Notes: generated by a model not told the origin, from the sequence alone. DNA of 34,916 nt from Clostridia bacterium (GCA_017450005.1 JAFSYM010000018.1:1-34916), one strand, 5' to 3'; shown: positions 1-7,676, counted from the first letter of the stretch. Made by a program: numbers and translations.

Positions 1-100
1 ATTGCGCGGAGCCGTCAGGCGACAAAGCAATCCGTGTCCCTTGCGTGCGGAAACGAGCCTGCTGCGGAGTACGGATTGCTTCGCTGCGCTCGCAATGCAA
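1..100. repeat. Imperfect palindromic repeat (family A, divergent copy)
   Basis: The left arm begins ATTGCG and ends GCAATCCGT; the right arm begins ACGGATTGC and ends CGCAATGCAAT. The arms pair as a long imperfect hairpin. The same arms recur at 7191-7290 and 7607-7706, and right-arm fragments occur near 209-239 and 8085-8116. This looks like a non-coding, REP/MITE-like dispersed element. Confidence 0.7.
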
Positions 101-436
101 TTAGACGGTAGATATTAGATGGTAGATTGTAGATGCGCGCATAGAAGGTGCGGCGTAGGGGCGGATCGCATCCGCCCGTTTGTCCGGCATCGTTCCGTCC
201 GTCACGGGGATGCGGATTGCTTCGCTGCACTCGCAATGACGCCGGGTTGTTTTTGCGCGTTCGTTTCAGGTTTTGCCAGCGGTATTTTCTGTTTTCGCGG
301 GTGCTTCGCACCCGTCGGGCGGTCATGCCCGCCCCTACAGTCCCGCCGTGAACAGTATATTGTTCTCTACAAATTCCGATTCGCAGGGGACAATGCCCAC
401 ATCGTCGCGCCGCGCTGTGTTTGTAGAGCCGGCGAA
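101..436. repeat. Gene-free repeat mosaic downstream of deoB
   Basis: I see no credible gene here. The stretch holds five heptads at 102-136, a GTAGGGGCGG hairpin cassette near 156-180, a family A right-arm fragment near 209-239, and reverse-oriented GC hairpins near 296-340 (GCGGGTGC..GCACCCG, and GGGCGG..CCGCCCC next to CTAC). A palindrome at 389-408 (CAATGCCCACATCGT) belongs to the same cassette family. No clear deoB terminator was found. Confidence 0.6.
102..136. repeat. Tandem heptamer repeat TAGAYNN x5
   Basis: Five consecutive 7-mers are visible: TAGACGG, TAGATAT, TAGATGG, TAGATTG and TAGATGC. A related array in the opposite orientation is at 5194-5228. Confidence 0.7.
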
Positions 437-1579
437 TTAAACGTCTGTGCCGGCAAATGCCGTACCGCTGCCCTGCCACGCAGCGCCCAGCAGCCGTGCG
501 ACGCTTGCGCCCATGTCGGCGAACGTGTCGCGTACGCCGATGTCTTTTGCGTCGAACGATGGGCTCCACAGCAGGATCGGCACATATTCACGCGTGTGAT
601 CGGTACCGGAAAAGGCGGGGTCGCAGCCGTGATCGCCGGTCAGCAGCAGCGCATCGCCCGCACCGAGACGCGGCAGGAACACCTGCAGGAACGCATCCAG
701 TGCGTTGAGCGCTCCGGCATAGCCGCGCACGTCGCGCCGGTGACCGTAGAGCATGTCGAAATCCACCAGATTGGTGTAGCACAAGCCGCGGAAATTCTCG
801 CTGCAAACCTGTCCGACCGCAGCCATACCCTCTTCGTTGCCGCGCGTAGGGATGTGGCGTGTGATGCCGATCCCCGAAAAGATGTCGCCGATTTTGCCGA
901 TTGCAATCACGTCCAGCCCGGCGCGTTGAACTGCGTCCAGAACCGTTTCCTTCGGCGGCGGCAGCGGAAAATCGTGCCGTCCCGCCGTGCGCGTAAAGGG
1001 GAAACTGCCGCAGAACGGACGCGCAATGACACGACCGACCGCATGCTGTCCCTGCAGGAGATTCCGTGCTTTGCGGCAGTAGTCGTACAGCGTCTGCTCC
1101 GGCACAATATCGGTATGCGCCGCAATTTGGAACACACTGTCTGCCGAGGTGTAGACGATCAGATCACCCGTGCGCAGATGTGTTTCGCCGTAGTCGCGGA
1201 TCACGTCGGTGCCGGAGTACGGCAGATTGCACAGCACGCCGCGCCCCGTCGCCCGGCAGAACGGTTCGATCACCTCCGGCGGGAACCCGTCAGGATAGGT
1301 CGGAAACGGCTGCGGCGAGATTATGCCGCACATTTCCCAGTGACCGGTTACGGTATCTTTGCCGCGTGATGCTTCGGCGGCTTTGCCGCAAATGGCCGAA
1401 AACGCGCCGACGCCGTCTGCGCAGCGGAACAGACCCAGCTTCGCAAGACACGGTACGTGCAGATGCCCGCTCCTGCGCAGGCTGCCGAGTGTGTCCGCAC
1501 CTCTATCGCCGAAGTCGGCCGCATCGGGCAGTGCGCCGACGCCGAGACTGTCGGCCACAATCCAGAATAGTCGTTTCAT
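437..1579 (-). CDS. deoB: Phosphopentomutase
   Basis: The 380-residue protein has the usual length for DeoB, which interconverts ribose 1-phosphate or deoxyribose 1-phosphate with the 5-phosphates in nucleoside salvage in the cytosol. The N-terminus (KRLFWIVADSLGVGALPDA) carries the metal-binding Asp of the alkaline phosphatase superfamily. Near residue 75 the GKDTVTGHWE segment matches the phosphorylated-Thr region. Near residue 315 LLLTGDHGCDP followed by GTDHTRE supplies the C-terminal metal ligands, with the family's variable cap domain between them. The gene stands alone, with repeat DNA on its 3' side. Its ribosome binding site is weak (AGGA, about 12 nt upstream). Confidence 0.95.
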   Translation of the reverse strand: MKRLFWIVADSLGVGALPDAADFGDRGADTLGSLRRSGHLHVPCLAKLGLFRCADGVGAFSAICGKAAEASRGKDTVTGHWEMCGIISPQPFPTYPDGFPPEVIEPFCRATGRGVLCNLPYSGTDVIRDYGETHLRTGDLIVYTSADSVFQIAAHTDIVPEQTLYDYCRKARNLLQGQHAVGRVIARPFCGSFPFTRTAGRHDFPLPPPKETVLDAVQRAGLDVIAIGKIGDIFSGIGITRHIPTRGNEEGMAAVGQVCSENFRGLCYTNLVDFDMLYGHRRDVRGYAGALNALDAFLQVFLPRLGAGDALLLTGDHGCDPAFSGTDHTREYVPILLWSPSFDAKDIGVRDTFADMGASVARLLGAAWQGSGTAFAGTDV

Positions 1580-1671
1580 TGCATGCGCACATCCTGTTTA
1601 CATAATAACCGGGCAGACTGCGCTCACCCGACGTTTCGGCACAGTATCGCAACGGTACCGAAATACACTCT

Positions 1672-1701
1672 ATTATACCACACCGGAGGTATCCGCTGCA
1701 A
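1672..1701 (-). promoter_or_regulatory. Probable deoB promoter
   Basis: On the minus strand TTGCAG (1701-1696), an 18-bp spacer and TATAAT (1677-1672) form a plausible sigma-A promoter. The leader of about 85 nt contains an inverted repeat TTTCGG/CCGAAA at 1634-1662. Confidence 0.5.
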
Positions 1702-1718
1702 CGGGCGGCATGTTTTTC

Positions 1719-1747
1719 TTGACAAAAAAATGCGGCTATGGTAGGCT
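1719..1747 (+). promoter_or_regulatory. Promoter of the lipoprotein gene
   Basis: TTGACA (1719-1724), a 17-bp spacer and TAGGCT (1742-1747) lie just upstream of the ribosome binding site GGAGGG at 1754-1759. Confidence 0.55.
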
Positions 1748-1768
1748 GAGCACGGAGGGTAGATGGAA

Positions 1769-2557
1769 ATGAAGAAAATTTGCATACTATTTATATTAGC
1801 GATGCTGGCAGCCGTATTGACTGCATGCGGCACAAAGCAGGCTGCAGACGACGGCCCCAGACCGTGGGCCGCGCCGTCGACCAAAGAAGCGGCTGCCGAA
1901 ACGCAGACCGAGTGGACGAAAAGCGAAGAGCTGCCGACGCTTGCTGCGCTCGAGGCGGACGAGATCGGCATTACGCTCCCGCAGGGCGTGACAGCGGCGG
2001 ATATCCGCCAGCTTGAGCATGCGCTGTGGATGCAGTTTTTCTATACGCCGCTCAATCCCGATCCCGTCGCGACGGCACAAGATGTGCTGCCTTATCTGAC
2101 GAACGGAACAGTACCTTGGGGTATATTATATATGTATGACACGTTCGACCCAGCGCACGTGCACGGCGGATACGAAAAACTCTCCGTTGCGGATGCGCCC
2201 GATCCGCGCGGCCTGTTCCCGGATGCGTATTACAAAGTGGATCAGACGGTGCTGCAATTCCTGTTCGGCGACGTGTTCGGCGTGCGTCCCGACTGGACGT
2301 TCTCGACCGACGCGTGGTATTTCGAGGACGGCTTCGGCTACTTTACCTGCCTGCCGACGGGATTGGAAGCGTATGAGACGCACGTGCGCGCCTGCCAGAC
2401 GATCGGCGAGAACCGCTACCGTATCACGGCAGAGCTGCAGATTGCGGAAGGCGAGGACGAATTCTCGCACGCAGCATCCGCCTTTGTCGAAGTGTCGCTC
2501 GCAGAGAAGGACGGTCTGCGCTACTGGACGATCGCGCGGGTGGAACCGTTTGAATAA
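1769..2557 (+). CDS. Lipoprotein of unknown function
   Basis: The 262-residue protein starts with a type II signal peptide. The lipobox LTAC puts the lipidated Cys at residue 20, so the mature protein should be anchored outside the membrane. I chose the second ATG (1769) because GGAGGG lies 9 nt upstream of it but only 3 nt from the first ATG (1763). The mature part is acidic and aromatic-rich, with repeated FGYF/WYFEDG-type segments in its middle. The C-terminal half, with VSLAEKDGLRYWTIARVE, resembles the small alpha-beta folds seen in many clostridial lipoproteins. I do not recognise a named family. It has its own promoter and is likely monocistronic. Confidence 0.8.
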   Translation: MKKICILFILAMLAAVLTACGTKQAADDGPRPWAAPSTKEAAAETQTEWTKSEELPTLAALEADEIGITLPQGVTAADIRQLEHALWMQFFYTPLNPDPVATAQDVLPYLTNGTVPWGILYMYDTFDPAHVHGGYEKLSVADAPDPRGLFPDAYYKVDQTVLQFLFGDVFGVRPDWTFSTDAWYFEDGFGYFTCLPTGLEAYETHVRACQTIGENRYRITAELQIAEGEDEFSHAASAFVEVSLAEKDGLRYWTIARVEPFE

Positions 2558-2599
2558 AAGAACGCACAAAAAAACTTTCAAAATTGTTACAATTAACAC

Positions 2600-2628
2600 T
2601 TGCAATCAGCGAAAGATTTCTGTATAAT
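2600..2628 (+). promoter_or_regulatory. Promoter TTGCAA-17-TATAAT
   Basis: The -35 TTGCAA is at 2600-2605, the spacer is 17 bp and the -10 TATAAT is at 2623-2628. The expected start is near 2635, which is the left edge of the structured region. Confidence 0.75.
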
Positions 2629-2634
2629 AAGAAA

Positions 2635-2870
2635 ATAGAATAGAGAAGTGCCCTGTCTGTCCGGGGTCAGACCGGACAAGCATGGGGTCGAAGCAGGCGT
2701 CGGGGCTGCGGCAACTTGCGCAATTGCCGTGTTCCTGTCACAGTGTGTGCGCCTGCGGGACACACTTAACAATGGGCGGACTGATCCGTCAATTAGGGGA
2801 ATTCACAATCAGGGAGGAATGCCGGGCATATTCATGCGGAAACAGAAAAATAACAGGCAGCTTCTGCATC
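2635..2870 (+). ncRNA. Candidate structured RNA of unknown class
   Basis: A long-range stem pairs 2644-2656 (AGAAGTGCCCTGT) with 2853-2865 (ACAGGCAGCTTCT): 12 pairs with two single-base bulges. Inside it are three hairpins. TGTCCGG pairs with CCGGACA (2658-2678), CGGCAA with TTGCCG (2709-2729), and AGTGTGT with ACACACT (2742-2766). A promoter ends 6 nt upstream. I see no U-rich terminator at the 3' end, so it may be either a free RNA or the leader of the surface-protein gene. It lacks the hallmark motifs I know for SRP RNA, tmRNA, RNase P and T-box leaders. Confidence 0.45.
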
Positions 2871-2912
2871 TTTATCCATCCGCATGCAAAAATGCCGAAA
2901 CTTGTCCGAAAT

Positions 2913-2943
2913 ATTTTCAGAATATGCTTGCATTTCTGAAAAT
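2913..2943. promoter_or_regulatory. 10-bp inverted repeat over the -35 box (candidate operator)
   Basis: ATTTTCAGAA (2913-2922) and TTCTGAAAAT (2934-2943) are exact reverse complements separated by 11 bp. The -35 hexamer TTGCAT lies in and next to the spacer, which suits a repressor dimer or a cruciform. Confidence 0.5.
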
Positions 2944-2956
2944 GCAATGCTATAAT
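2928..2956 (+). promoter_or_regulatory. Promoter of the surface protein gene
   Basis: TTGCAT (2928-2933), a 17-bp spacer and TATAAT (2951-2956) lie 31 bp before the ATG. The ribosome binding site GGGAGG is at 2973-2978. Confidence 0.8.
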
Positions 2957-2986
2957 AGTATCACATTTATTTGGGAGGAATTTTAC

Positions 2987-4456
2987 ATGAAAAAGAAAGT
3001 TCTTGCAGTGCTCGTAGCAGTCTGCATGATCGTCAGCACCTGCGTACTGTTCGCATCTGCTGCCACGTTCGCACAGAATACCTATGTTGAAAAAATCAAT
3101 GCGAACGCCAACTTGCTTCCTGACAATATCAAGGCTATTGCAAGCAATGCGTTCAACATCGACGTGACCGCTTCCGCCAAGACGGGCATTACGCTGAACA
3201 GCGGCACAACGGAAGTCAATGATTCCAACGTGGACAGCTTGGTTCAGTTCAAGGCCGGCACTGCCACGCTCACGTTTGCCAAGGATCTCGCTTCTTACTT
3301 CACCGTCAGCGGCACGATCTCCGGCAACAACGCAACCGTCAATTTTGCAGAGAAGTCCTCCAATAATATGGAAGTCTATCAGGTCACAAGCGCAATCGAC
3401 ACCGCGACGGATACGGATATTGCTGCGAAGACTTCTCCGGTTGCCAATGCAAAGAAGTACAACCTGTCTCCCGCAACGGTCAACGCGACGGTTTCCAAGT
3501 GGGTCACGAAGCTCTCTTCCGTGACGATGGGCGTGCGCTTCTTCGGCAGCACCTATGACAACCTCGTCGCTTCTGAAATCGCCAAGGTCACCGCGACGGT
3601 CAACCGCAAGTCCGGCGCTTCCACAAAGGTTACTACATCCGTCACCAATGTGATCAAGGATCTCATGCCCGGCGATACCGTTACGCTGAAGGCTTCCCTG
3701 AAGGATGAAGCAGAGAAAGAGTATTACGGCTTCTACTGCTGGGTTGACGGCAGCGGCAATGTGCTGAGCACCAGCGATACCGTGGAGCATACAGTAGACG
3801 GCACCGACGTGGCGTTCTATGCTACCTATGTGGAACTGAAAGACAGATTCACGATCGACTACACGTCCAACGGCGACGGCAAGGTCATCTACAACGAAGG
3901 CAGAGAAGTGTTCAGCGGCGACGCGCAGATCAGCGTGCTCGGCGGCAGAGACGCCACCTTCACGTTCGTTCCCGACGAGGGCTTTGAAGTGGCCAAAGTC
4001 GTGATCGACGGCAAGACGGATGTTGCTTCCTTCAAGAGCATCAATCTTGAGAAGCTGCTCCAGGGCGACCTTTCCTCCCTGAAGAACCTCATCAATGCAA
4101 CCAACAAGGAAACATACTGCTACACCTTCCCGAAGGTTGGCGCAGATCACACCATCGAAGTGACCTTCGCGCCCATCGAGAACTTCGAGGCTCCCAGCGG
4201 TCTGGATCTTCCCACCGTTGAGGCCGAGGGCATCACCCTGGCGACCGGCGCTGACGCTGAAAACGGCGAAGGCGGCAACAGCGGCAGCGGCGCGACCACG
4301 GTTCCCGCAGAGGACGGCGCAGCCGGTAACGGCGGCAACGCAGCCGGCGGTGTTGTGAACCCGGCAACCGGTTCCACCGGTGCAATCGCTGTGTTCGCAG
4401 TGCTCTCCGTCGCGGCAGGCGCAGCATTCGTCACGATGAAGAAAAAGGAAGACTGA
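2987..4456 (+). CDS. Surface-anchored protein with NPATG-type sorting signal
   Basis: The 489-residue protein begins MKKKVLAVLVAVCMIVSTCV, a clear Sec signal peptide ending near ASA. The start at 2987 is set by GGGAGG 8 nt upstream, not by the longer open frame. The middle is rich in Thr, Ser and Val, like a surface adhesin. Two segments near residues 225-285 and 285-395 (GDTVTLKASLKDE.. and FTFVPDEGFEVAKVVIDGK) match the divergent InlB B-repeat style. A Gly/Asn/Ala-rich linker then leads to VNPATGSTG, a hydrophobic helix and the charged tail KKKED. That order is typical of a sortase substrate, with NPATG in place of LPXTG. It is probably cell-wall anchored; the ligand is unknown. Confidence 0.85.
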   Translation: MKKKVLAVLVAVCMIVSTCVLFASAATFAQNTYVEKINANANLLPDNIKAIASNAFNIDVTASAKTGITLNSGTTEVNDSNVDSLVQFKAGTATLTFAKDLASYFTVSGTISGNNATVNFAEKSSNNMEVYQVTSAIDTATDTDIAAKTSPVANAKKYNLSPATVNATVSKWVTKLSSVTMGVRFFGSTYDNLVASEIAKVTATVNRKSGASTKVTTSVTNVIKDLMPGDTVTLKASLKDEAEKEYYGFYCWVDGSGNVLSTSDTVEHTVDGTDVAFYATYVELKDRFTIDYTSNGDGKVIYNEGREVFSGDAQISVLGGRDATFTFVPDEGFEVAKVVIDGKTDVASFKSINLEKLLQGDLSSLKNLINATNKETYCYTFPKVGADHTIEVTFAPIENFEAPSGLDLPTVEAEGITLATGADAENGEGGNSGSGATTVPAEDGAAGNGGNAAGGVVNPATGSTGAIAVFAVLSVAAGAAFVTMKKKED

Positions 4457-4488
4457 TTGATTCCTGCGAGAACTGAATAAATGTATTT

Positions 4489-4527
4489 CACCCCAAAGGG
4501 AGCGATCCTTTTGGGGTGTTTGACGTT
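4489..4527 (+). terminator. Terminator of the surface protein gene
   Basis: CACCCCAAAGG pairs with CCTTTTGGGGTG (4507-4518) and is followed by a T-rich stretch. Confidence 0.85.
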
Positions 4528-4563
4528 TTTTTCGGGATGAATTCAAAACATCCGCAAAAACTA

Positions 4564-4592
4564 TTGACAACTGCCGAGAAATCAGCTATAAT
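4564..4592 (+). promoter_or_regulatory. Consensus promoter of tRNA-Lys
   Basis: TTGACA (4564-4569), a 17-bp spacer and TATAAT (4587-4592) match the sigma-A consensus in both boxes, 17 bp before the tRNA. Confidence 0.9.
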
Positions 4593-4609
4593 ACTCAAGC
4601 ATCCGAGAT

Positions 4610-4685
4610 GATCCATTAGCTCAGTCGGTAGAGCACTTGACTTTTAATCAAGGTGTCCGGGGTTCGAATCCCCGATGGATCACCA
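4610..4685 (+). tRNA. tRNA-Lys(UUU)
   Basis: The 76-nt cloverleaf is complete. The acceptor stem pairs GATCCAT with ATGGATC, the D arm is TAGCTCAGTCGGTAGAGCA, and the anticodon stem CTTGA/TCAAG carries the loop CTTTTAA, giving anticodon TTT. The T arm contains GGTTCGAATCC. The discriminator A is followed by an encoded CCA. It has its own promoter and terminator. Confidence 0.97.
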
Positions 4686-4719
4686 AAGCCCGTGACCGTT
4701 TCGGCGGCCGCGGGCTTTT
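4685..4719 (+). terminator. Terminator of tRNA-Lys
   Basis: AAAGCCCG (4685-4692) pairs with CGGGCTTT (4711-4718), with short inner pairing, ending in TTTT. The hairpin begins at the last base of the encoded CCA. Confidence 0.8.
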
Positions 4720-4875
4720 GCTGTCTGATCTATATATTTCCGCTCATCTCGGATTTCCGTGCAACGTAAAGATGTTAGATTGTAGAAAAGGACGGGCGCT
4801 GTCCGTACCCATTTTGATTGGTTCTTCACGGAATTTTGTGTGATAGGATTGCATCCTTTGCACAAGCGCCATATC

Positions 4876-5013
4876 TTAGCCTCCCCTGTGTAAGGGGAGG
4901 TGGGCGCCGAAAGGCGCTCGGAGGGGTTGTCACATCAGGCGCTATCTGAAAAGCAAAAACAATCCCTCAGTCATGCTATCGCATGACAGCTCCCTTTACA
5001 CAAGGGAGCCTTT
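4876..5013. mobile_element. MITE-like inverted-repeat element
   Basis: The ends are TTAGCCTCCCCTGTGTAAGG on the left and, on the right, a stretch reading TTTACACAAGGGAGCCTTT. They are imperfect reverse complements. Inside each arm is a smaller hairpin: GGCGCC..GGCGCT-like near 4903-4918, and GTCATGC/GCATGAC near 4970-4987. Inner sequences GGAGGGGTTGTC and AACAATCCCTC also pair. It is about 138 bp with no coding capacity and looks like a non-autonomous element. Confidence 0.65.
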
Positions 5014-5193
5014 GCTTGGCCTATTTCGGTCAATGTTCATGACAACAATAGCGTTTTGAGTTTTCAGTTAAACGATTTTTGCCGTGCGCCATAAAGGCGC
5101 ACACAATCAGAATCAAGGCAAAAACGTTATCCCACAAAAAAACGTGAAGATCGTTTTGATTGGGGTGCGGGGCATTTTGCCCCGCCCTTTTCT

Positions 5194-5228
5194 GCTATCC
5201 GCCATCTGCTATCTCCTATCTGCAATCG
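5194..5228. repeat. Tandem heptamer repeat (reverse orientation)
   Basis: Five 7-mers, GCTATCC, GCCATCT, GCTATCT, CCTATCT and GCAATCG, form an array that is the reverse-complement type of the one at 102-136. Confidence 0.6.
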
Positions 5229-5276
5229 TCATCAGTATCGCTTTTTCCATGTTGCACGCTTTTCCGTGAATAACCT

Positions 5277-6806
5277 TTATTTCTGCCAGAATTTGCGGTC
5301 CAGGCTGCGGTACTGTATCGCCTCGGCAACATGCGGAAATTCAATTGTATCGCTCCCGTCCAGATCGGCGACCGTGCGCGCAACGCGTAAAATCTTATCG
5401 TACGCGCGTGCGGACAGACCGAGACTTTCAAACGCGCGTTCGAGCAGCGTGAGCGCCTGCGCGGACGGACGGCAGAATTCCTGCGTCATGGCGGCGTTCA
5501 TTTGCCCGTTGCAGGCGATGCCGCTGCCGGCCAGCCTTTGCTGCTGGATTTTGCGCGCCGCATTGACGCGCTCCCGGATGGCGGCGGAGCACTCGCTTTT
5601 CTCCGTGTCGGCCAGTTTCCGGAAATCTACGGGCGGTACTTCAATGTGAATGTCCAAACGGTCGAGCACAGGGCCGGACACACGCGCCAGATACCGCGCG
5701 GCAGCGCCGGCGGGGCAGGTGCATTCGCGTGTCGGATGGCCGAAGAACCCGCACGGACATGGATTCATGGCCGCCACCAGCATTACGCTGCACGGAAATG
5801 ACAGCGTACCAGCCACGCGCGAAATCGTGATGCGTCCGTCCTCCATCGGCTGACGCAGGATCTCCATGGCCACACGGGAGAACTCCGGCAGCTCGTCGAG
5901 AAAGAGTACGCCGTTGTGCGCGAGCGAGATTTCGCCCGGCTTCGGGATCGAACCGCCGCCGGACAGGCCGGCAGGGGAGACTGTGTGGTGCGGCGAGCGG
6001 AAGGGACGCGTCGTGATGAGCGAAACGCCCTGCGGTAGCGCGCCGGCAATGGAATAGAGCTTCGTCGTTTCAAGGCTTTCCTCAAACGTCATGTCCGGCA
6101 GGATGGACGGCAGACGTTTTGCGAGCATACTTTTGCCCGATCCGGGTGCGCCGATCATCAGCAGATTATGCCCGCCCGCGGCGGCGACTTCCAGTGCGCG
6201 CCGGGCTTCAAGCTGGCCTTTGACGTCGCGGAAGTCGGGATACTGTAACCCTTCGATCTCTGTCGTGGACAACTCCGGCTGCACGGCGGTCAGCGGCACT
6301 TCTCCCGTCAGATGCAGAAAAACATCCAGAATCGTACGCGCCGGGTAAACGTCTATCCCACGCACGACGGCGCATTCTGCGCTGTTGTCCTCCGGGACGA
6401 ATACAGAGCGCAGGCCGGCTTCTTTGGCGCGGATCACCATCGGCAGCGCACCCGTGATGCGCCGCAGCGAACCGTCAAGCGACAGCTCACCCAGAAACGC
6501 ACTCATCTCCGGATGGCAGGAGAGCTGGCGTGTTGCCATCAGCAGTGCAATGAGCATCGGCAGGTCGTAGACGGAACCCTCCTTGCGCACGTCGGCAGGG
6601 GCAAGATTGATGGTGATGCGGCCGGTCGGAAATTCAAATCCGCTGTTTTTGATCGCGGCACGTACACGGTTCTTGGCCTCGGACACAGACTTGTCCGGCA
6701 GTCCCACGATCTCAAAATTCGGCAGTCCTCCGGAGACGTCGGCCTCGACCTCGACCATATAGGACTCCATGCCGAAAAGCCCGATGGAATGGATTTTAGC
6801 GTACAT
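5277..6806 (-). CDS. comM: YifB/ComM-type Mg-chelatase-like AAA+ ATPase
   Basis: The 509-residue protein has the full family layout. Residues 1-170 form the N-terminal Lon-protease-like domain (MYAKIHSIGLFGMESYMVEV, then GLPDKSVSEAKNRVRAAI). The AAA+ core follows, with Walker A GAPGSGKS at 219-226, a Walker B-type LFLDELPEF near 290, and sensor residues in MAAMNPCPCGFFG. That last segment, with TRECTC, is the family's Cys-rich insert. The C-terminal Mg_chelatase_C domain contains LTLLERAFESLGLSARAYDKILRVARTVADL. Proteobacterial ComM is a hexameric helicase promoting branch migration in transformation. The role in Clostridia is less certain, so the symbol is given by family only. Confidence 0.93.
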   Translation of the reverse strand: MYAKIHSIGLFGMESYMVEVEADVSGGLPNFEIVGLPDKSVSEAKNRVRAAIKNSGFEFPTGRITINLAPADVRKEGSVYDLPMLIALLMATRQLSCHPEMSAFLGELSLDGSLRRITGALPMVIRAKEAGLRSVFVPEDNSAECAVVRGIDVYPARTILDVFLHLTGEVPLTAVQPELSTTEIEGLQYPDFRDVKGQLEARRALEVAAAGGHNLLMIGAPGSGKSMLAKRLPSILPDMTFEESLETTKLYSIAGALPQGVSLITTRPFRSPHHTVSPAGLSGGGSIPKPGEISLAHNGVLFLDELPEFSRVAMEILRQPMEDGRITISRVAGTLSFPCSVMLVAAMNPCPCGFFGHPTRECTCPAGAAARYLARVSGPVLDRLDIHIEVPPVDFRKLADTEKSECSAAIRERVNAARKIQQQRLAGSGIACNGQMNAAMTQEFCRPSAQALTLLERAFESLGLSARAYDKILRVARTVADLDGSDTIEFPHVAEAIQYRSLDRKFWQK

Positions 6807-7154
6807 CGTTGCACATCCTTTTTTGTACTGTATTCATCATACCGTATCTGCCGCCGCATTGCAAGGCTTTTGCGGGAAAACGCGCAAATGCGTGGAAATT
6901 CATCGGCCGACAAATCGCATACAAGGAACCGCATGGCGATCAACCCGCCCCTGCATGCCGCCGGAAATGCGCAATAGCGAACGCCGACGGCAATTTTACC
7001 GTGGGCTTTCCGGCGGAACGCATGGTTGCATTCCCTACAGGATGTCGCCAACGCGTTTTCCGTAGGGGTCGATGCCCACATCGACACGCGTTCGGAAATA
7101 TGCCGACATATTGCCGTTTGTAGGGGCGGGCATGACCGCCCGAGCGTTCAGCAA

Positions 7155-7260
7155 AATGCCGTTTCCGGCGGCGCGAATACATAAAACAAACTGTCATTGC
7201 GAGGAGCTTTAGCGACGAAGCAATCCGTTTCCTTGTGCTGCACCGACGCCGTTTCGGGGA
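7155..7260 (+). repeat. 106-bp direct duplication, copy 1
   Basis: Positions 7155-7260 read identically to 7571-7676. The unit starts AATGCCGTTTCCGG and ends CGTTTCGGGGA, and includes the left arm of the family A palindrome. Confidence 0.85.
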
Positions 7261-7290
7261 TGCGGATTGCTTCGCTGCGCTCGCAATGAC
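7191..7290. repeat. Family A palindrome, copy 1
   Basis: The left arm TGTCATTGCGAGG..GAAGCAATCCG pairs with the right arm CGGATTGCTTCGC..CTCGCAATGACA, with a variable centre containing GTGCTGCACCGACGCC. Confidence 0.75.
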
Positions 7291-7570
7291 ACTGGGGTTG
7301 ACGCTGTGCGGCGTAGGGGCGGCTATCAGCCGCCCGCTGTCCGGCATCGGCATCGCACAGCAAAGAACGGGCGGCAGGTTGCGGCCCCTGCGGCACCGCC
7401 GGGAATACGCAGGTGCGCAGCGCATATATGCCTTCCCTACTCGACGTCGCCGATATGTTTTCCGTAGGGGACGGGTTTCCCGTCCCGATCGTGCCGGCAT
7501 CGTTGCGTTCGTCGCGAGAGGCGAAACGCCTCCCCTACATCCTGCGGGCAACCGCCCGCGCGTTCGGCAT

Positions 7571-7676
7571 AATGCCGTTTCCGGCGGCGCGAATACATAA
7601 AACAAACTGTCATTGCGAGGAGCTTTAGCGACGAAGCAATCCGTTTCCTTGTGCTGCACCGACGCCGTTTCGGGGA
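7571..7676 (+). repeat. 106-bp direct duplication, copy 2
   Basis: This is the second exact copy of the unit at 7155-7260, displaced by 416 bp. Confidence 0.85.

Larger units (their letters stand above)
2558..2986 (+). other. 430-bp leader/intergenic region with two promoters
   Basis: No credible coding sequence lies here. An open frame continues upstream of the surface protein, but it has no signal-peptide logic and no codon-usage support. The region holds a near-consensus promoter at 2600-2628, a predicted structured RNA from about 2635 to 2870, and a second promoter at 2928-2956 overlapped by a 10-bp inverted repeat. Confidence 0.6.
4720..5276. other. Gene-free region with palindromic elements
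   Basis: No gene is supported here. The region contains the MITE-like palindrome (4876-5013), a GTGCGCC/GGCGCAC hairpin near 5083-5102, a GC hairpin GCGGGGC/GCCCCGC at 5167-5185 followed by CCTTTTCT, and a heptamer array at 5194-5228. None of these is a clear terminator for the ATPase gene that ends at 5277. Confidence 0.6.

Noticed and set aside
119..1369. A 416-codon open frame antisense to deoB
   Set aside because: The minus strand carries an unmistakable phosphopentomutase; the plus frame begins in repeat DNA.
2640..2870. A c-di-GMP riboswitch, T-box, SRP RNA, tmRNA or RNase P RNA
   Set aside because: The diagnostic conserved stretches of each (such as GGAAGGAAGCAGC for SRP RNA or the T-box GGTGG element) were looked for and not found.
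2789..4570. A 593-codon open frame on the minus strand opposite the NPATG surface protein
   Set aside because: It runs antisense through a gene with a signal peptide and sorting signal and also crosses that gene's terminator. It is an artefact of codon bias.
5167..5190. The GC hairpin GCGGGGC/GCCCCGC as terminator of the comM-type gene
   Set aside because: On the minus strand, where that gene is read, the hairpin is followed by ACCCCAAT and not by a T run. The T-rich side faces the plus strand, where no gene ends.
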